64,000 nt of DNA, taken from the NCBI GenBank assembly GCA_039881145.1, contig JAYKKI010000126.1:2324001-2388000 (forward strand). Direction: 5' to 3'. A model generated the notes under the pieces. The model searched no databases. It was not told the DNA's origin and was given only the letters and a program-made list of their open reading frames with translations. Origin of the DNA: Druceiella hillmani. Taxonomy: Eukaryota > Arthropoda > Insecta > Lepidoptera > Hepialidae. This document shows, one piece after another, positions 12,251 through 22,660 of the stretch; within the stretch, counting starts at the first letter, position 1; every line of letters starts with the position of its first letter. The position numbers and the translations under genes were made by a program.

Positions 12251-12742
12251 GTTATGAATTTCATAGGCTATGTATATATGTATTTCGTCTTTTTCACTTA
12301 TTTTATCCGTAGTCGGGTTTTAGTTTTTCCTCTTTTTTATCACATAAGATATACAAGGCACTTATCACATTGTGGAAAAACACGTATAAATAGTTTAATA
12401 GAAATACTATGTATTTTAAATTTGTATACCTTTATATGAATTTAAGTGTGTTAAGTGTTTTATGTCAGGAAAATAATAACAACCATTGTCATAGGTTGAT
12501 AATAAATGTTAGTTAATTGTTGATCGTATCATGGAAATTTGTTGAATATTTTTTAAACAAAAACTCCTTGATAATCCTAAATTTCATAATTTTGGGAATC
12601 AACATGTTGAAAGTCGTATATTAGTAAATACAGATCGGTATAAACTACCATTGTGTCCACATGTAGAATTGAATCCTGAATAGCACGTAAAAGGGAAAAA
12701 ATTGCAGCCGCTAAAAGTATTAAAGGCAACCCGTAAATTGCA

Positions 12743-12747
<5 letters not shown>
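12251..12747. other. AT-rich DNA, nothing recognised
   Basis: It starts with a last degraded satellite trace (gaatttcataggctatgtat) and is otherwise unremarkable. Confidence 0.4.

Positions 12748-12797
<50 letters not shown>
12748..12797. repeat. (TA)n microsatellite
   Basis: About 25 uninterrupted TA units immediately to the left of the 2.1-kb foldback element. Confidence 0.95.
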
Positions 12798-12802
<5 letters not shown>

Positions 12803-13119
12803 CACACATATGTAGAAACTTCGCCATTTCAACCACTTGTCCCGTTAATCATGTGTAATCCGACGAAATGTTATTTTTTTTAATTAGTCGCCTAGTTTAT
12901 AAATTAATTAAAGTTTAAATTAACACCCCATAACCTTTTACACTAAATGTCAGTTTGGCAGCGTGGCGCACCTATTGCGAAGTGTCAAGTGTCAAAATTA
13001 AATGTTACTTATCCGTTCCAAAAACACATTTTCTCCCGCATTTATCGATATTGTTGAAGAAGTACTACCTGATATCACTAAAAGGAAGGACCTACTCTCA
13101 TCTATTGCATTGTTAATAA

Positions 13120-13365
13120 CTAGACTTGGTTGTCACGGTTTTGCCGTTTTGGATAGCGTTCGGCGTACATTCTGAGGGTTTCGCCAGTATTATAATGACA
13201 TTCGGCATATACTAATACCTTGTCCATATATTCACCAGCACTTAAAACGATATGTCCGTAATTCCACTCACTCGATATCACAAATAACAAATTATTTAAC
13301 AAAAACCAGCGACGTATATTAAACCAGACAACTGTTATGTCAACACTAATTTTTAAAAGTATCAA
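13120..13365 (-). pseudogene. DUF4817-like HTH transposase fragment, left arm
   Basis: An 81-codon frame on the minus strand. Residues about 47-77 include MDKVLVYAECHYNTGETLR followed by MYAERYPKRQ. This strongly resembles the insect DUF4817 helix-turn-helix module (pattern: hydrophobic x Y x E C xx N xxx A xx x Y A E R (F/Y) P x R), which precedes a DDE transposase domain in many insect mariner-like elements. The first 46 residues are not recognisable. No DDE domain follows on this arm before the frame closes. It is part of the foldback element and is mirrored in the other arm. I regard it as a non-functional remnant. Confidence 0.6.
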
Positions 13366-14338
13366 ACGTTATTGGTCGAGATCAAGATCAAGAGAGGGTT
13401 GCAATATAAAATAATACATAATCCATAAACATTGAATTTGAAATAGGCAATTAAGAATATTATTAATAAGAAACGAATAGTATTTTATCTAAACACAAAT
13501 GAAAAAATGGCGTATTAATAGTTATGCCCATAAGTTTATTAAAAAAAATCCATAATAATATTTGACGGAATCTCTATTAGAATGGACGTTAAAGATTTTC
13601 AAGTGGCAATAATTTTGATTTACGAAATGTAAACAAAGTTGACCTTGAAATTAAATTTGCTGTCTTCTTTTTTATCCTTTTTATATATAACTGTGCAAAT
13701 GAAAGGGATAGTTAGGCAAGTCAAATTAACTATCGATCGTTAAGAAGAGTAATCAAGCAATATTGCCACATTTCTGACCTTTTTTGAAATATAAGATATT
13801 TATATTTATACATATGAATGTTGATGCATGTTGATGCATGTCCATGATAATGATTTATGACATTTTTTAGATATAAAAAGTGGTATTTAAATGTTTACAT
13901 TTCGAAAAACAAAATTATTGTCATTTGAAAATCTTTAAAATTCATCCATAATTCGTACAAATATTTAAAATAGTAAAAAAAGATACTGACATCGATTTTT
14001 AAAATAAACATATCGGAATAACTATTAATACTATATTTTTTATTGTGTCATTTAGAAAATCATTTTTTTTAATAATATTAATATTCAATTTAATTTCGAT
14101 TTCAAAGTAAATCATTATGGATTATTTATTATTTGATACGGCAACCCTCACACATTTCTTCGACCAATCAGAATGTTTTAATATTTTTTAAAAGAAAATT
14201 ATTTAGTATTGCGAAATGACAGTTGACTTTTGTTCAGTGTGCGTGGCTGGTTTTTGTTAATTAAGTTTTAATATTTGTAATATCGAGTTAGTAGAATTAC
14301 AAATATGTAATTTTTTAGTGCTAGTAAATATAATATTA

Positions 14339-14620
14339 GTATATGCCGAATGCCATTATAATACTGGCGAAGCCCTCAGAACGCCGAATGCTATCTGAAC
14401 CGGTGACAACCCAGTTAAGTCCAAGTCAATGCACTCACGAACATCATCATTCCGTTGAAATTAGATGACTAAGTCATTTTAGAAGGGAGCCACATTCGAG
14501 TACCAGGCACTGTGGTTTGAAAATCCTCGTTGTATCGAAAACGTTATTTGGTCTGGTGAAAGTTTATTTACAAGAAATTCAATGTGGAATCGACGCATTT
14601 GTCTTTTTAATTTAGTAAGT
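14339..14620 (+). pseudogene. HTH plus DDE-like transposase remnant, right arm
   Basis: From 14339 the + strand encodes VYAECHYNTGEALR, the mirror copy of the helix-turn-helix motif in the left arm. It is then frameshifted by a 4-base deletion relative to that copy. Further on (14522-14617) the + strand reads NPRC followed by IENVIWSGESLFTRNSMWNR, resembling the second catalytic block of DDE_3 insect transposases (usual form: I-W-S/T-D-E-x-x-F-T-x-N-G-x-x-N-x-R). The expected catalytic Asp is Gly here, which together with the frameshift indicates a dead gene. The family assignment rests on motif memory only. Confidence 0.55.
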
Positions 14621-14915
14621 GTGAATACATCTAAAACAAATTAATTAGAATTTTAATTACTATGTACGCGCATTTTAGTTTTTTTCAAATGGATAAATGA
14701 CATTTCATTTTGACACTTGACACTACAGATACGTGCTACGTTGCCAAAGTAACATGTCGTGGTATTTTTCACACGTAACATTTACACATAATTATGATTT
14801 CATACAAAGTTTAAACTTTAATTCTTTTATAAACTAGGCGACTAATTAAAAAAATAGTCGCCTAGTCATTTTGTTGGATTACACCTTATTAATGGGACAA
14901 TTGGTTGAAGTGACG

Positions 14916-15560
14916 ATCATTCATTTTTTTACATACTCTTTATAAATAGTAACATTATTACATCCTGAAAATAAAAAAAAAACTAACGCAACCTCCATAT
15001 TTTTTTTTCTTTTCTTGATTGATAACGTACTTAGACACTATAATTACAATCGCAGAAAATAAGTACGAGTCCAACTCACTTTTCTTGATTTAATTTTATA
15101 TGAATGTGAAACATATTTTGCAGATTTTAGTGTAGATTTTAAGGTGTACCTGTATATACTCGTAGCGAACTTGTCACTACATGAGCAGTCTCATCCAGTC
15201 AATCTAATAAGAGAGGACTTAGTAGACCGCAATAGATTTGTATACTAGAGTTAGCTATAAATGTAATAAATTCATAAAATTAATTGATGTATTAAGTGTA
15301 TTAACATGAATAAGGGAAGAGGGATGATATAAGATGAAGAAGGGAAAAGGTGAAGAGCGATAAGGAATCAAGACGAGGATGTCTTTTTGACGCTAAACAT
15401 TTCTGAGAATGTATTTTGAAGTCAGAATCAAGTTTGTTCTTTAGTTTGACAATTTTACTCACGCAGCATATATTCATACACTTATAATGTGAGTACCCGA
15501 ACATGTACCATCGACATAAACAAACACGGTATATCACGTGCACATATTATGAGAAGGCGG
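14916..15560. other. AT-rich spacer between foldback element and satellite
   Basis: The only open frame (15301-15543, minus) shows no signature. Confidence 0.4.
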
Positions 15561-17000
15561 TACTACATTTGGGTGTAATGATTCAGAATATAATCTAAGC
15601 TCACAAGACGCTAAAGCCTCGATTTGTGATTAAGATTAGAAGAAATGCGGCGATTCTTTAAAATATCGAAAAGAAAATTTAGAAATGTGAATTTCACTAA
15701 TTTGTATTGAGCACAGTGCTCACCGCTGAGTTCCTGTCATTACTACACTTGGGTGTAATGATTCAGAATATAATCTAAGCCCACAAGAAGCTAAGGCCTC
15801 CATTTGTGATAAATATAAGATGAAATGCGGCGATTCTTTAAAATATCGAAAAGAAAACTTAGAAATGTGAATTGCACTAATTTGCATTGAGCACAGTGCT
15901 CACCGCTGAGTTCCTGTCATTACTACATTTGGGTGTAATGATTCAGAATATAATCTAAGCCCACAAGAAGCTAAAGCCTCCATTTGTGATTAAGATAAGA
16001 TGAAATGCGGTGATTCTTTAAAATATCGATAAGAAAACTTAGAAATGTGAATTGCACTAATTTGCATTGAGCACAGTGCTCACCGCTGAGTTCCTGTCAT
16101 TACTACATTTGGGTGTAATGATTCAGAATATAATCTAAGCCCACAAGAAGCTAAAGCCTCGATTTGTGATTAAGATTAGAAGAAATGCGGCGATTCTTTA
16201 AAATATCGAAAAGAAAATTTAGAAATGTGAATTTCACTAATTTGTATTGAGCACAGTGCTCACCGCTGAGTTCCTGTCATTACTACACTTGGGTGTAATG
16301 ATTCAGAATATAATCTAAGCCCACAAGAAGCTAAGGCCTCCATTTGTGATAAATATAAGATGAAATGCGGCGATTCTTTAAAATATCGAAAAGAAAATTT
16401 AGAAATGTGAATTTCACTAATTTGTATTGAGCACAGTGCTCACCGCTGAGTTCCTGTCATTACTACACTTGGGTGTAATGATTCAGAATATAATCTAAGC
16501 CCACAAGAAGCTAAGGCCTCCATTTGTGATAAATATAAGATGAAATGCGGCGATTCTTTAAAATATCGAAAAGAAAACTTAGAAATGTGAATTGCACTAA
16601 TTTGCATTGAGCACAGTGCTCACCGCTGAGTTCCTGTCATTACTACATTTGGGTGTAATGATTCAGAATATAATCTAAGCCCACAAGAAGCTAAAGCCTC
16701 CATTTGTGATTAAGATAAGATGAAATGCGGTGATTCTTTAAAATATCGATAAGAAAACTTAGAAATGTGAATTGCACTAATTTGCATTGAGCACAGTGCT
16801 CACCGCTGAGTTCCTGTCATTACTACATTTGGGTGTAATGATTCAGAATATAATCTAAGCCCACAAGAAGCTAAGGCCTCAATTTGTGACAAAGATAAGA
16901 TGAAATGCGGCGATTCTTTAAAATATCGAAAAGAAACTTAGAAATGTGAATTACACTAATTCACAGTGCTCACCGCTGAGTACCTGTTACTGACTTTTTA
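15561..17000. repeat. 180-bp satellite array, 8 copies
   Basis: Units start tactacatttgggtgtaatg at 15561, 15741, 15921, 16101, 16281, 16461, 16641 and 16821. The last is shortened by about 15 bp. Every full unit contains the 13-base dyad gagcacagtgctc. Variants recur in order: units 1-3 and 4-7 share the same series (units 1 and 4 alike, 2 and 6 alike, 3 and 7 alike), pointing to block duplication of several units. No coding frame is conserved. Confidence 0.95.
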
Positions 17001-17154
17001 ATTACGGGAAAATTGAATAGATTGTTTTCTTTCGGTATATCGATCAGTTTTGTTGCCGAAAGCCTGTTTAGTAATCGTCGCTGTGAGCGTTGTAGTAATT
17101 GTCGTTGTTGGCGTTGTATCGTAATCCGTAAGTAATATTCTAATACATTAAATG

Positions 17155-17295
17155 ATTGAACGTATCGGGCCGGTGCTCGGCAATGCTAAGTGGCGACGGG
17201 GCGGGCACATTTGTTCCGCCGACTTATACATTTACAATGCACCCCCGCGCCGCTACTGTCGCGCGGTGCCTGATGCGCAGCGTACGAGCGCTACA
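17155..17295. other. GC-rich island 2
   Basis: A block with gcgacggggcgggcacattt and acccccgcgccgctactgtc between the 180-bp satellite and a long AT-rich stretch. The short frame through it has no recognisable product. Candidate regulatory element. Confidence 0.3.
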
Positions 17296-18052
17296 GTGCT
17301 GTTATAGCTTTAGAATTTTGGTATTGTTTTTTTGTGGAAGTTGACTAAAGAGTGTTGTCAGCTCTTTGTTTACTTTTAAGGTGTAATTTTGTCTAAAAAA
17401 TAAACTTATTGTTTTTTTACTTAACCATGAAATTACCTACTTTCGATATTATGTAGTTTTCCATTTATTTATTATATACGTATATTAGTAACATTTATTA
17501 TTTTTATTAGTATTTTAACAAGTTTTTACTTAATTTTTTCCATTTAATTATTCTACATAAAAATTTATTAAGTTTTATTAATCACAAAATACAAAAAAAT
17601 AGAAAAATATTGACAATGAAAAAAGTGAGTACATTTTTTTACAGTATTTTTTCTAAGTTTTGCTCCGTTTGTCTTCAGACACTCTCTGATAATTAAAAAT
17701 AAATTTTCGGAAAACAACTCGTTTTATGTTTTCGTTACAAGAACTTTTTAATACGATTTTGTTATATTTATACTTATTCTATTAAAAAGTTCATCTAAAG
17801 CTATAAAGAGGTTCTTCTAAGCCAAAAGCATAGAAATTATAGCGTTTGTCTTAAAGAGAACAGAATGGTCGCTAAAAGTTCATTTACACCTAGCCTGTAA
17901 TTACCATTTCTTTTCTAAATGTTTCAACGTAAAACGATAACAAACAGTTTTATATTATATTTTAAAAATAGCAAAGGAAGAAAATCTTTTCGTTTTTAAT
18001 TGTATATTTTGAATGTCTCCTTGTAAGTGCTAAACGGATGTGATATATATAT

Positions 18053-18103
<51 letters not shown>

Positions 18104-18700
18104 CAATTAGTATATATTTATACAAGTTGGTTGAATAGAGTTGTCGTCGACTCCTATAGGTGGAAATATCCGATTATAGTTTTTAAGATTCCGTACTCAA
18201 AATGTTCCAACAGCTGGCTATTATTGTATGGAATAATTATTTTAGATTTATGGTCAACATCTACTGCTTTTACCCAATACTACAAATTGTGTTTCAAATG
18301 TTTGATATTTTAATTTTGTCGGCGGCTCCCATACATTAAAAAAAATTGATGACGTGAATATGTCATATTAATCGGGATGACAGTTTGAAAAGTAGAACAT
18401 TGTACAAGAAACACTTCATGTGTCGTAGCCTTCAGATCCAAAATGTTATTTGAATAAAATTCCTTTGGCATATTCGTATTATGAATGATTAAATTTAATT
18501 AATGAGATGTTTCACTAAGATGTTATTTATACGATTTAGGAACTGTTAGAAAAATAGGATAAAATTAACACGTGTACTTTCTATATTTCTGTTTCCGTAG
18601 CTATTGCTGAATGAAAATAGTAAGCTAAGGGTAAATGAAAATAAAGTTAAGTATTTTCCTTACTTTACAATAAATATGTCGTTACACTCTAAAGTACTAT
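17296..18700. other. Long AT-rich stretch
   Basis: Very AT-rich, with one (TA)n tract at 18043-18100. No gene or interspersed repeat was recognised. Confidence 0.4.
18043..18100. repeat. (TA)n microsatellite with one interruption
   Basis: A TA run broken once by tagata near its start. Confidence 0.95.
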
Positions 18701-18817
18701 TAGGGTGACTCACACGTACGATTTTCCGACGACAAAAAGTAGTTGTCTGCAAATTAGTATAGTCACCTGTCTTCGATACTAAGTCGTTGGAAATTCGTAC
18801 GTGTGAGTTGCGCCTTA
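18701..18817. mobile_element. ~115-bp MITE with possible TA target duplication
   Basis: Ends are inverted copies. The left reads gggtgactcacacgtacgat from 18703; the right, read in reverse complement, is aggcgcaactcacacgtacg. The similarity continues about 25-30 bp inwards (ttccgacgac against ttccaacgac). TA dinucleotides flank both ends (18701-18702 and 18816-18817), compatible with a mariner-type element, though TA is common in AT-rich DNA. Confidence 0.6.
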
Positions 18818-18994
18818 CTTTTCCATAAGAAACTTGTGAAATACTCTTGTTTTCTGTGTTTTGTATTCCCATAAATTTTAAATTAGAATAATTTCTGAAA
18901 ATACTTGATTACAAATCTGTACTTAATCATTTTATTGTTTGTTATTATTACATCATTTTCGCTTCCTAAGTCTTTTTAAAATTTACATTTGCGC

Positions 18995-19195
18995 TCCTCT
19001 TTCGCCGGTGCAGCGCGCCCACTCGTGCAAGAATAAGTATGCACTTAGCGCGGCGCGCGTATGGCGAGGGGCGCCCCCGATGCGCTTTTCGCGGCCGCCC
19101 TAATGAATATTGGCCGCGGGGCGGGGTAGGCGGGGGTGTAGAAACTAAATCTGGTTGGGTGGCTGTGCAGGTTCCGACGTCGGCGAATTGATTCG
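18995..19195. other. GC-rich island 3 with GC-box and homeodomain-type cores
   Basis: The strongest GC island of the window: agcgcggcgcgcgtatggcg, gaggggcgcccccgatgcgc, gcggccgccctaatgaatat, ggccgcggggcggggtaggc. It contains a GC-box (ggggcgggg) and TAAT cores. It could be a promoter or enhancer. No TATA/initiator or coding frame fixes a start site. Confidence 0.4.
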
Positions 19196-19499
19196 ATGTA
19201 GAAAGTGAGAAATTGAAAAAATCTGTTTGGTAATGAATATTTAGATATACTTTGTATTTATAAGTTCTTGTAGGCTTTTATCAATCTACATTTTACCAAT
19301 CTACATTTTTACTTCATATCTTTTTTAATAGACGAGGTAGGTAGCATTAAATATGTAAAATCTTGAATTTGTTCGAATAATTCATTTTCATACACAAAGA
19401 TTGATTTGTATTTAGATTTGGTCCTAAATATTGCATTTTAAAGCAAATCAGTAAGTTTAGACATTTGACAATTATATCTTTTAATACAGTACTATTTTA

Positions 19500-19690
19500 A
19501 TCAACCCAGCCGTATATATGAAATTTTCTATGTACTATTTTAATAACCACATTATTTTTAAACATATTTTTATATAATAGCTTTTAATCAAGTTCTATCT
19601 TATTTAACTCAGTCGAATATGAGATTTTCTATGTACTATTTTAATAACCACATAATTTTTATTCATATTTTTATCAAATGTTCGCTGTTT
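19500..19690. repeat. ~101-bp duplication
   Basis: attttctatgtactatttta followed by ataaccacat and ttttta...catatttttat appears at about 19523 and 19624, preceded both times by an aac(c)cagccgta / aactcagtcgaa motif. Confidence 0.75.
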
Positions 19691-19738
19691 ATACTGCTCC
19701 TTTAAAAAAAGTTCCTAAATATTTAAGTAGGAAAAAGA

Positions 19739-19806
19739 ACCAGACTTTTAATTTAATTTGTAAAAATTAATTGTAAAAAACAAACGTATTAAATTAAAAG
19801 TCTGGT
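19739..19806. repeat. Perfect 19-bp inverted repeat
   Basis: accagacttttaatttaat at 19739-19757 is matched exactly in inverse at 19788-19806, with a 30-base spacer. It could be a tiny MITE about 150 bp upstream of the 126-bp tandem array. Confidence 0.7.
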
Positions 19807-19959
19807 ATTCTATTTGCGTACATCGAATTTTTTTAAATGGACATTTGCATCGTTTGTTTGCAGGAAGATTCTGCGAACGGTCTCATATTATTTCGAGAGA
19901 ATCTGATGCAGTAGTCATTCGTTATTGTCTAAATTCCTTTGTTTGTTTTAAGGATATGG

Positions 19960-21840
19960 GGACAGTCCTATATAGGAGATATGTACGTAGTGATCCGGCT
20001 GTAGCATCATTAGGGTTATGTATAGTAGAAGACAGTAGGTATTTAGTGGAAGGATCTTTTCTAAAAAAAAATTATATTGAAAAGTGTTTCTTCCTATATA
20101 GGAGATATGTTCGTAGTGATCCGGTTGTAGCATCATTAGGGTTATGTATAGTAGAAGACAGTAGGTATTTAGTGGAAGGATCTTTTCTAAAAAAAAATTA
20201 TATTGAAAAGTGTTTCTTCCTATATAGGAGATATGTTCGTAGTGATCCGGCTGTAGCATCATTAGGGTTATGTATAGTAGAAGACAGTAGGTATTTAGTG
20301 GAAGGATCTTTTCTAAAAAAAAATTATATTGAAAAGTGTTTCTTCCTATATAGGAGATATGTTCGTAGTGATCCGGTTGTAGCATCATTAGGGTTATGTA
20401 TAGTAGAAGACAGTAGGTATTTAGTGGAAGGATCTTTTCTAAAAAAAAATTATATTGAAAAGTGTTTCTTCCTATATAGGAGATATGTTCGTAGTGATCC
20501 GGTTGTAGCATCATTAGGGTTATGTATAGTAGAAGACAGTAGGTATTTAGTGGAAGGATCTTTTCTAAAAAAAAATTATATTGAAAAGTTTTTCTTCCTA
20601 TATAGGAGATATGTACGTAGTGATCCGGCTGTAGCATCATTAGGGTTATGTATAGTAGAAGACAGTAGGTATTTAGTGGAAGGATCTTTTCTAAAAAAAA
20701 ATTATATTGAAAAGTGTTTCTTCCTATATAGGAGATATGTTCGTAGTGATCCGGTTGTAGCATCATTAGGGTTATGTATAGTAGAAGACAGTAGGTATTT
20801 AGTGGAAGGATCTTTTCTAAAAAAAAATTATATTGAAAAGTGTTTCTTCCTATATAGGAGATATGTTCGTAGTGATCCGGTTGTAGCATCATTAGGGTTA
20901 TGTATAGTAGAAGACAGTAGGTATTTAGTGGAAGGATCTTTTCTAAAAAAAAATTATATTGAAAAGTGTTTCTTCCTATATAGGAGATATGTTCGTAGTG
21001 ATCCGGTTGTAGCATCATTAGGGTTATGTATAGTAGAAGACCGTAGGTAATTAGTGGAAGGAGCTTTTCTAAAAAATGTTATATTGAAAAGTTTTTCTTC
21101 CTATATAGGAGATATGTACGTAGTGATCCGGCTGTAGCATCATTAGGGTTATGTATAGTAGAAGACAGTAGGTATTTAGTGGAAGGATCTTTTCTAAAAA
21201 AAAATTATATTGAAAAGTGTTTCTTCCTATATAGGAGATATGTTCGTAGTGATCCGGTTGTAGCATCATTAGGGTTATGTATAGTAGAAGACAGTAGGTA
21301 TTTAGTGGAAGGATCTTTTCTAAAAAAAAATTATATTGAAAAGTGTTTCTTCCTATATAGGAGATATGTTCGTAGTGATCCGGTTGTAGCATCATTAGGG
21401 TTATGTATAGTAGAAGACCGTAGGTAATTAGTGGAAGGAGCTTTTCTAAAAAATGTTATATTGAAAAGTTTTTCTTCCTATATAGGAGATATGTTCGTAG
21501 TGATCCGGTTGTAGCATCATAAGGGTTATGTATAGTAGAAGACTGTAGGTAATTAGTGGAAGGAGCTTTTCTAAAAAATGTTATACTGAAAGGTTTTTCT
21601 TCCTATATAGGAGATATGTTCGTAGTGATCCGGTTGTAGCATCATTAGGGTTATGTATTGTAGAAGACCGTAGGTAATTAGTGGAAGGAGCTTTTCTAAA
21701 AAATGTTATATTGAAAAGTTTTTCTTCCTATATAGGAGATATGTTCGTAGTGATCCGGTTGTAGCATCATAAGGGTTATGTATAGTAGAAGACATTAGGT
21801 AATTAGAGGAAGGAGATTTTCTAAAAAAAAAATTATATTG
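19960..21840. repeat. 126-bp tandem array, ~15 copies, open on both strands
   Basis: The unit begins cctatataggagatatgttc and contains gtagcatcattagggttatg and agtggaaggatcttttctaa. Copies start at about 19968 and then every 126 bp; later copies are about 125 bp because of small deletions in an A-run. The first nine copies stay open as a 42-residue repeat on the + strand (frame from 19845) and, separately, on the minus strand (21018 to 19948). Copies from about 21045 onwards carry stops. The substitution pattern (tacgtag/ggct copies 1, 6 and 10) suggests blocks of four to five units were duplicated. There is no independent sign that either frame is translated. Confidence 0.95.
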
Positions 21841-21989
21841 AAAAGTTGTTTTTTAATTTATGTGCTTACATGCATTATAAATTTAAAAATAATGTTCCCA
21901 AAGGGGTAATTTTTTATGAAATGTTTATATATTTATTTTACACTAGTCGTTTGCGTGTAATTAGGAAAAAAAAATTGTTTTGCTTTTTT

Positions 21990-22090
21990 TTCTTTTCTGT
22001 TGCTCATGGATATATACTATTACCACACCAAATTTCAATAAAATCCGTCTAGTAGATTTTGCGTGATACACAGACAGACAAAAACTTTAA
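21990..22090 (+). mobile_element. RTE-type retroelement tail fragment
   Basis: accaaatttcaataaaatcc, gtctagtagattttgcgtga and tacacagacagacaaaaac form the well-known 3'-terminal signature of lepidopteran RTE-class copies. Only about 80 bp are recognisable; it lies just downstream of the 126-bp array. Confidence 0.6.
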
Positions 22091-22514
22091 AAAAAATTTT
22101 TTTAGCTTCTATTATCATTCTAAATATTTAGACAATAATCAAGCACTTTTTTAAAATACTTTCCATATACAGAATTCATTCTGTTACAATTTTATTAGAA
22201 ATAATATTTTTAACTTCTGTATTTGAAGATTGTGAAGAGCATCTTTTAAAAGAAATGCGGCATTTTTTTATTTTAATTTTTCGCCGCAGATCTCAGTTTT
22301 TCTGGACGTATTTTACAGTGAAATTTTTCCATTATTAATTTTCACGATTCTGCGGATATTATTTCACCGTACTATATTCCTATACGTATTTACGTAGGTA
22401 TCTGTAATTCTTATAAATACATTGTTTTAAGCTCGTTATTTGGATTTCGTAACACCATAATGTAGTGGCTTATGGGGCCTTTTAAGTCGATTCCACTTGG
22501 ACCCTTCTAGTCGT

Positions 22515-22660
22515 GGGCTACATTGGAATGGCAAACGCGGCATATGGTCCGTACAGTGCGATTTAGGGTCAGCGCGCAGCGAAGCCGACGAGCGCGTCTC
22601 ATTCGATTCATGTCGGTTCGTTTGTTCGCTGACAATGTCAGTCAGTGGGCCCTGATGTGT
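22515..22660. other. GC-rich island 4
   Basis: The block gcgcagcgaagccgacgagc and neighbouring sequence is GC-rich against AT-rich flanks. A 72-codon frame spans it but shows no family signature. Confidence 0.25.

Larger units (their letters stand above)
12822..14915. mobile_element. 2.1-kb foldback DNA transposon relic with long inverted arms
   Basis: The left end (cgccatttcaaccacttgtc at 12822) is matched in reverse complement at the right end (cgtcacttcaaccaattgtc reading back from 14915). The similarity continues through most of both arms: gtgtaatccgacgaaatg, ttagtcgcctagtttata, gtgtcaagtgtcaaaatt, the transposase relic near 13.2/14.35 kb, and ggtcga...agggttgc with catat/agttattaat motifs near 13.4-13.55/14.0-14.17 kb. 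The arms therefore span roughly 12822-13580 and 14000-14915 around a short spacer. The arms are clearly diverged, with indels. The right arm has its own short palindrome (ctaggcgacta ... tagtcgcctag at about 14837-14867). A (TA)n tract lies just outside the left end. I could not define a target-site duplication. Confidence 0.75.

Noticed and set aside
19948..21018. 356-codon minus-strand frame across the 126-bp array
   Set aside because: It mirrors the equally open + strand frame and is a by-product of a stop-free repeat unit; annotated as a repeat and kept as a finding only.
19960..21840. Telomere-like repeat, because each 126-bp unit contains ttagggtta
   Set aside because: The motif occurs once per unit and is not a tandem TTAGG array.
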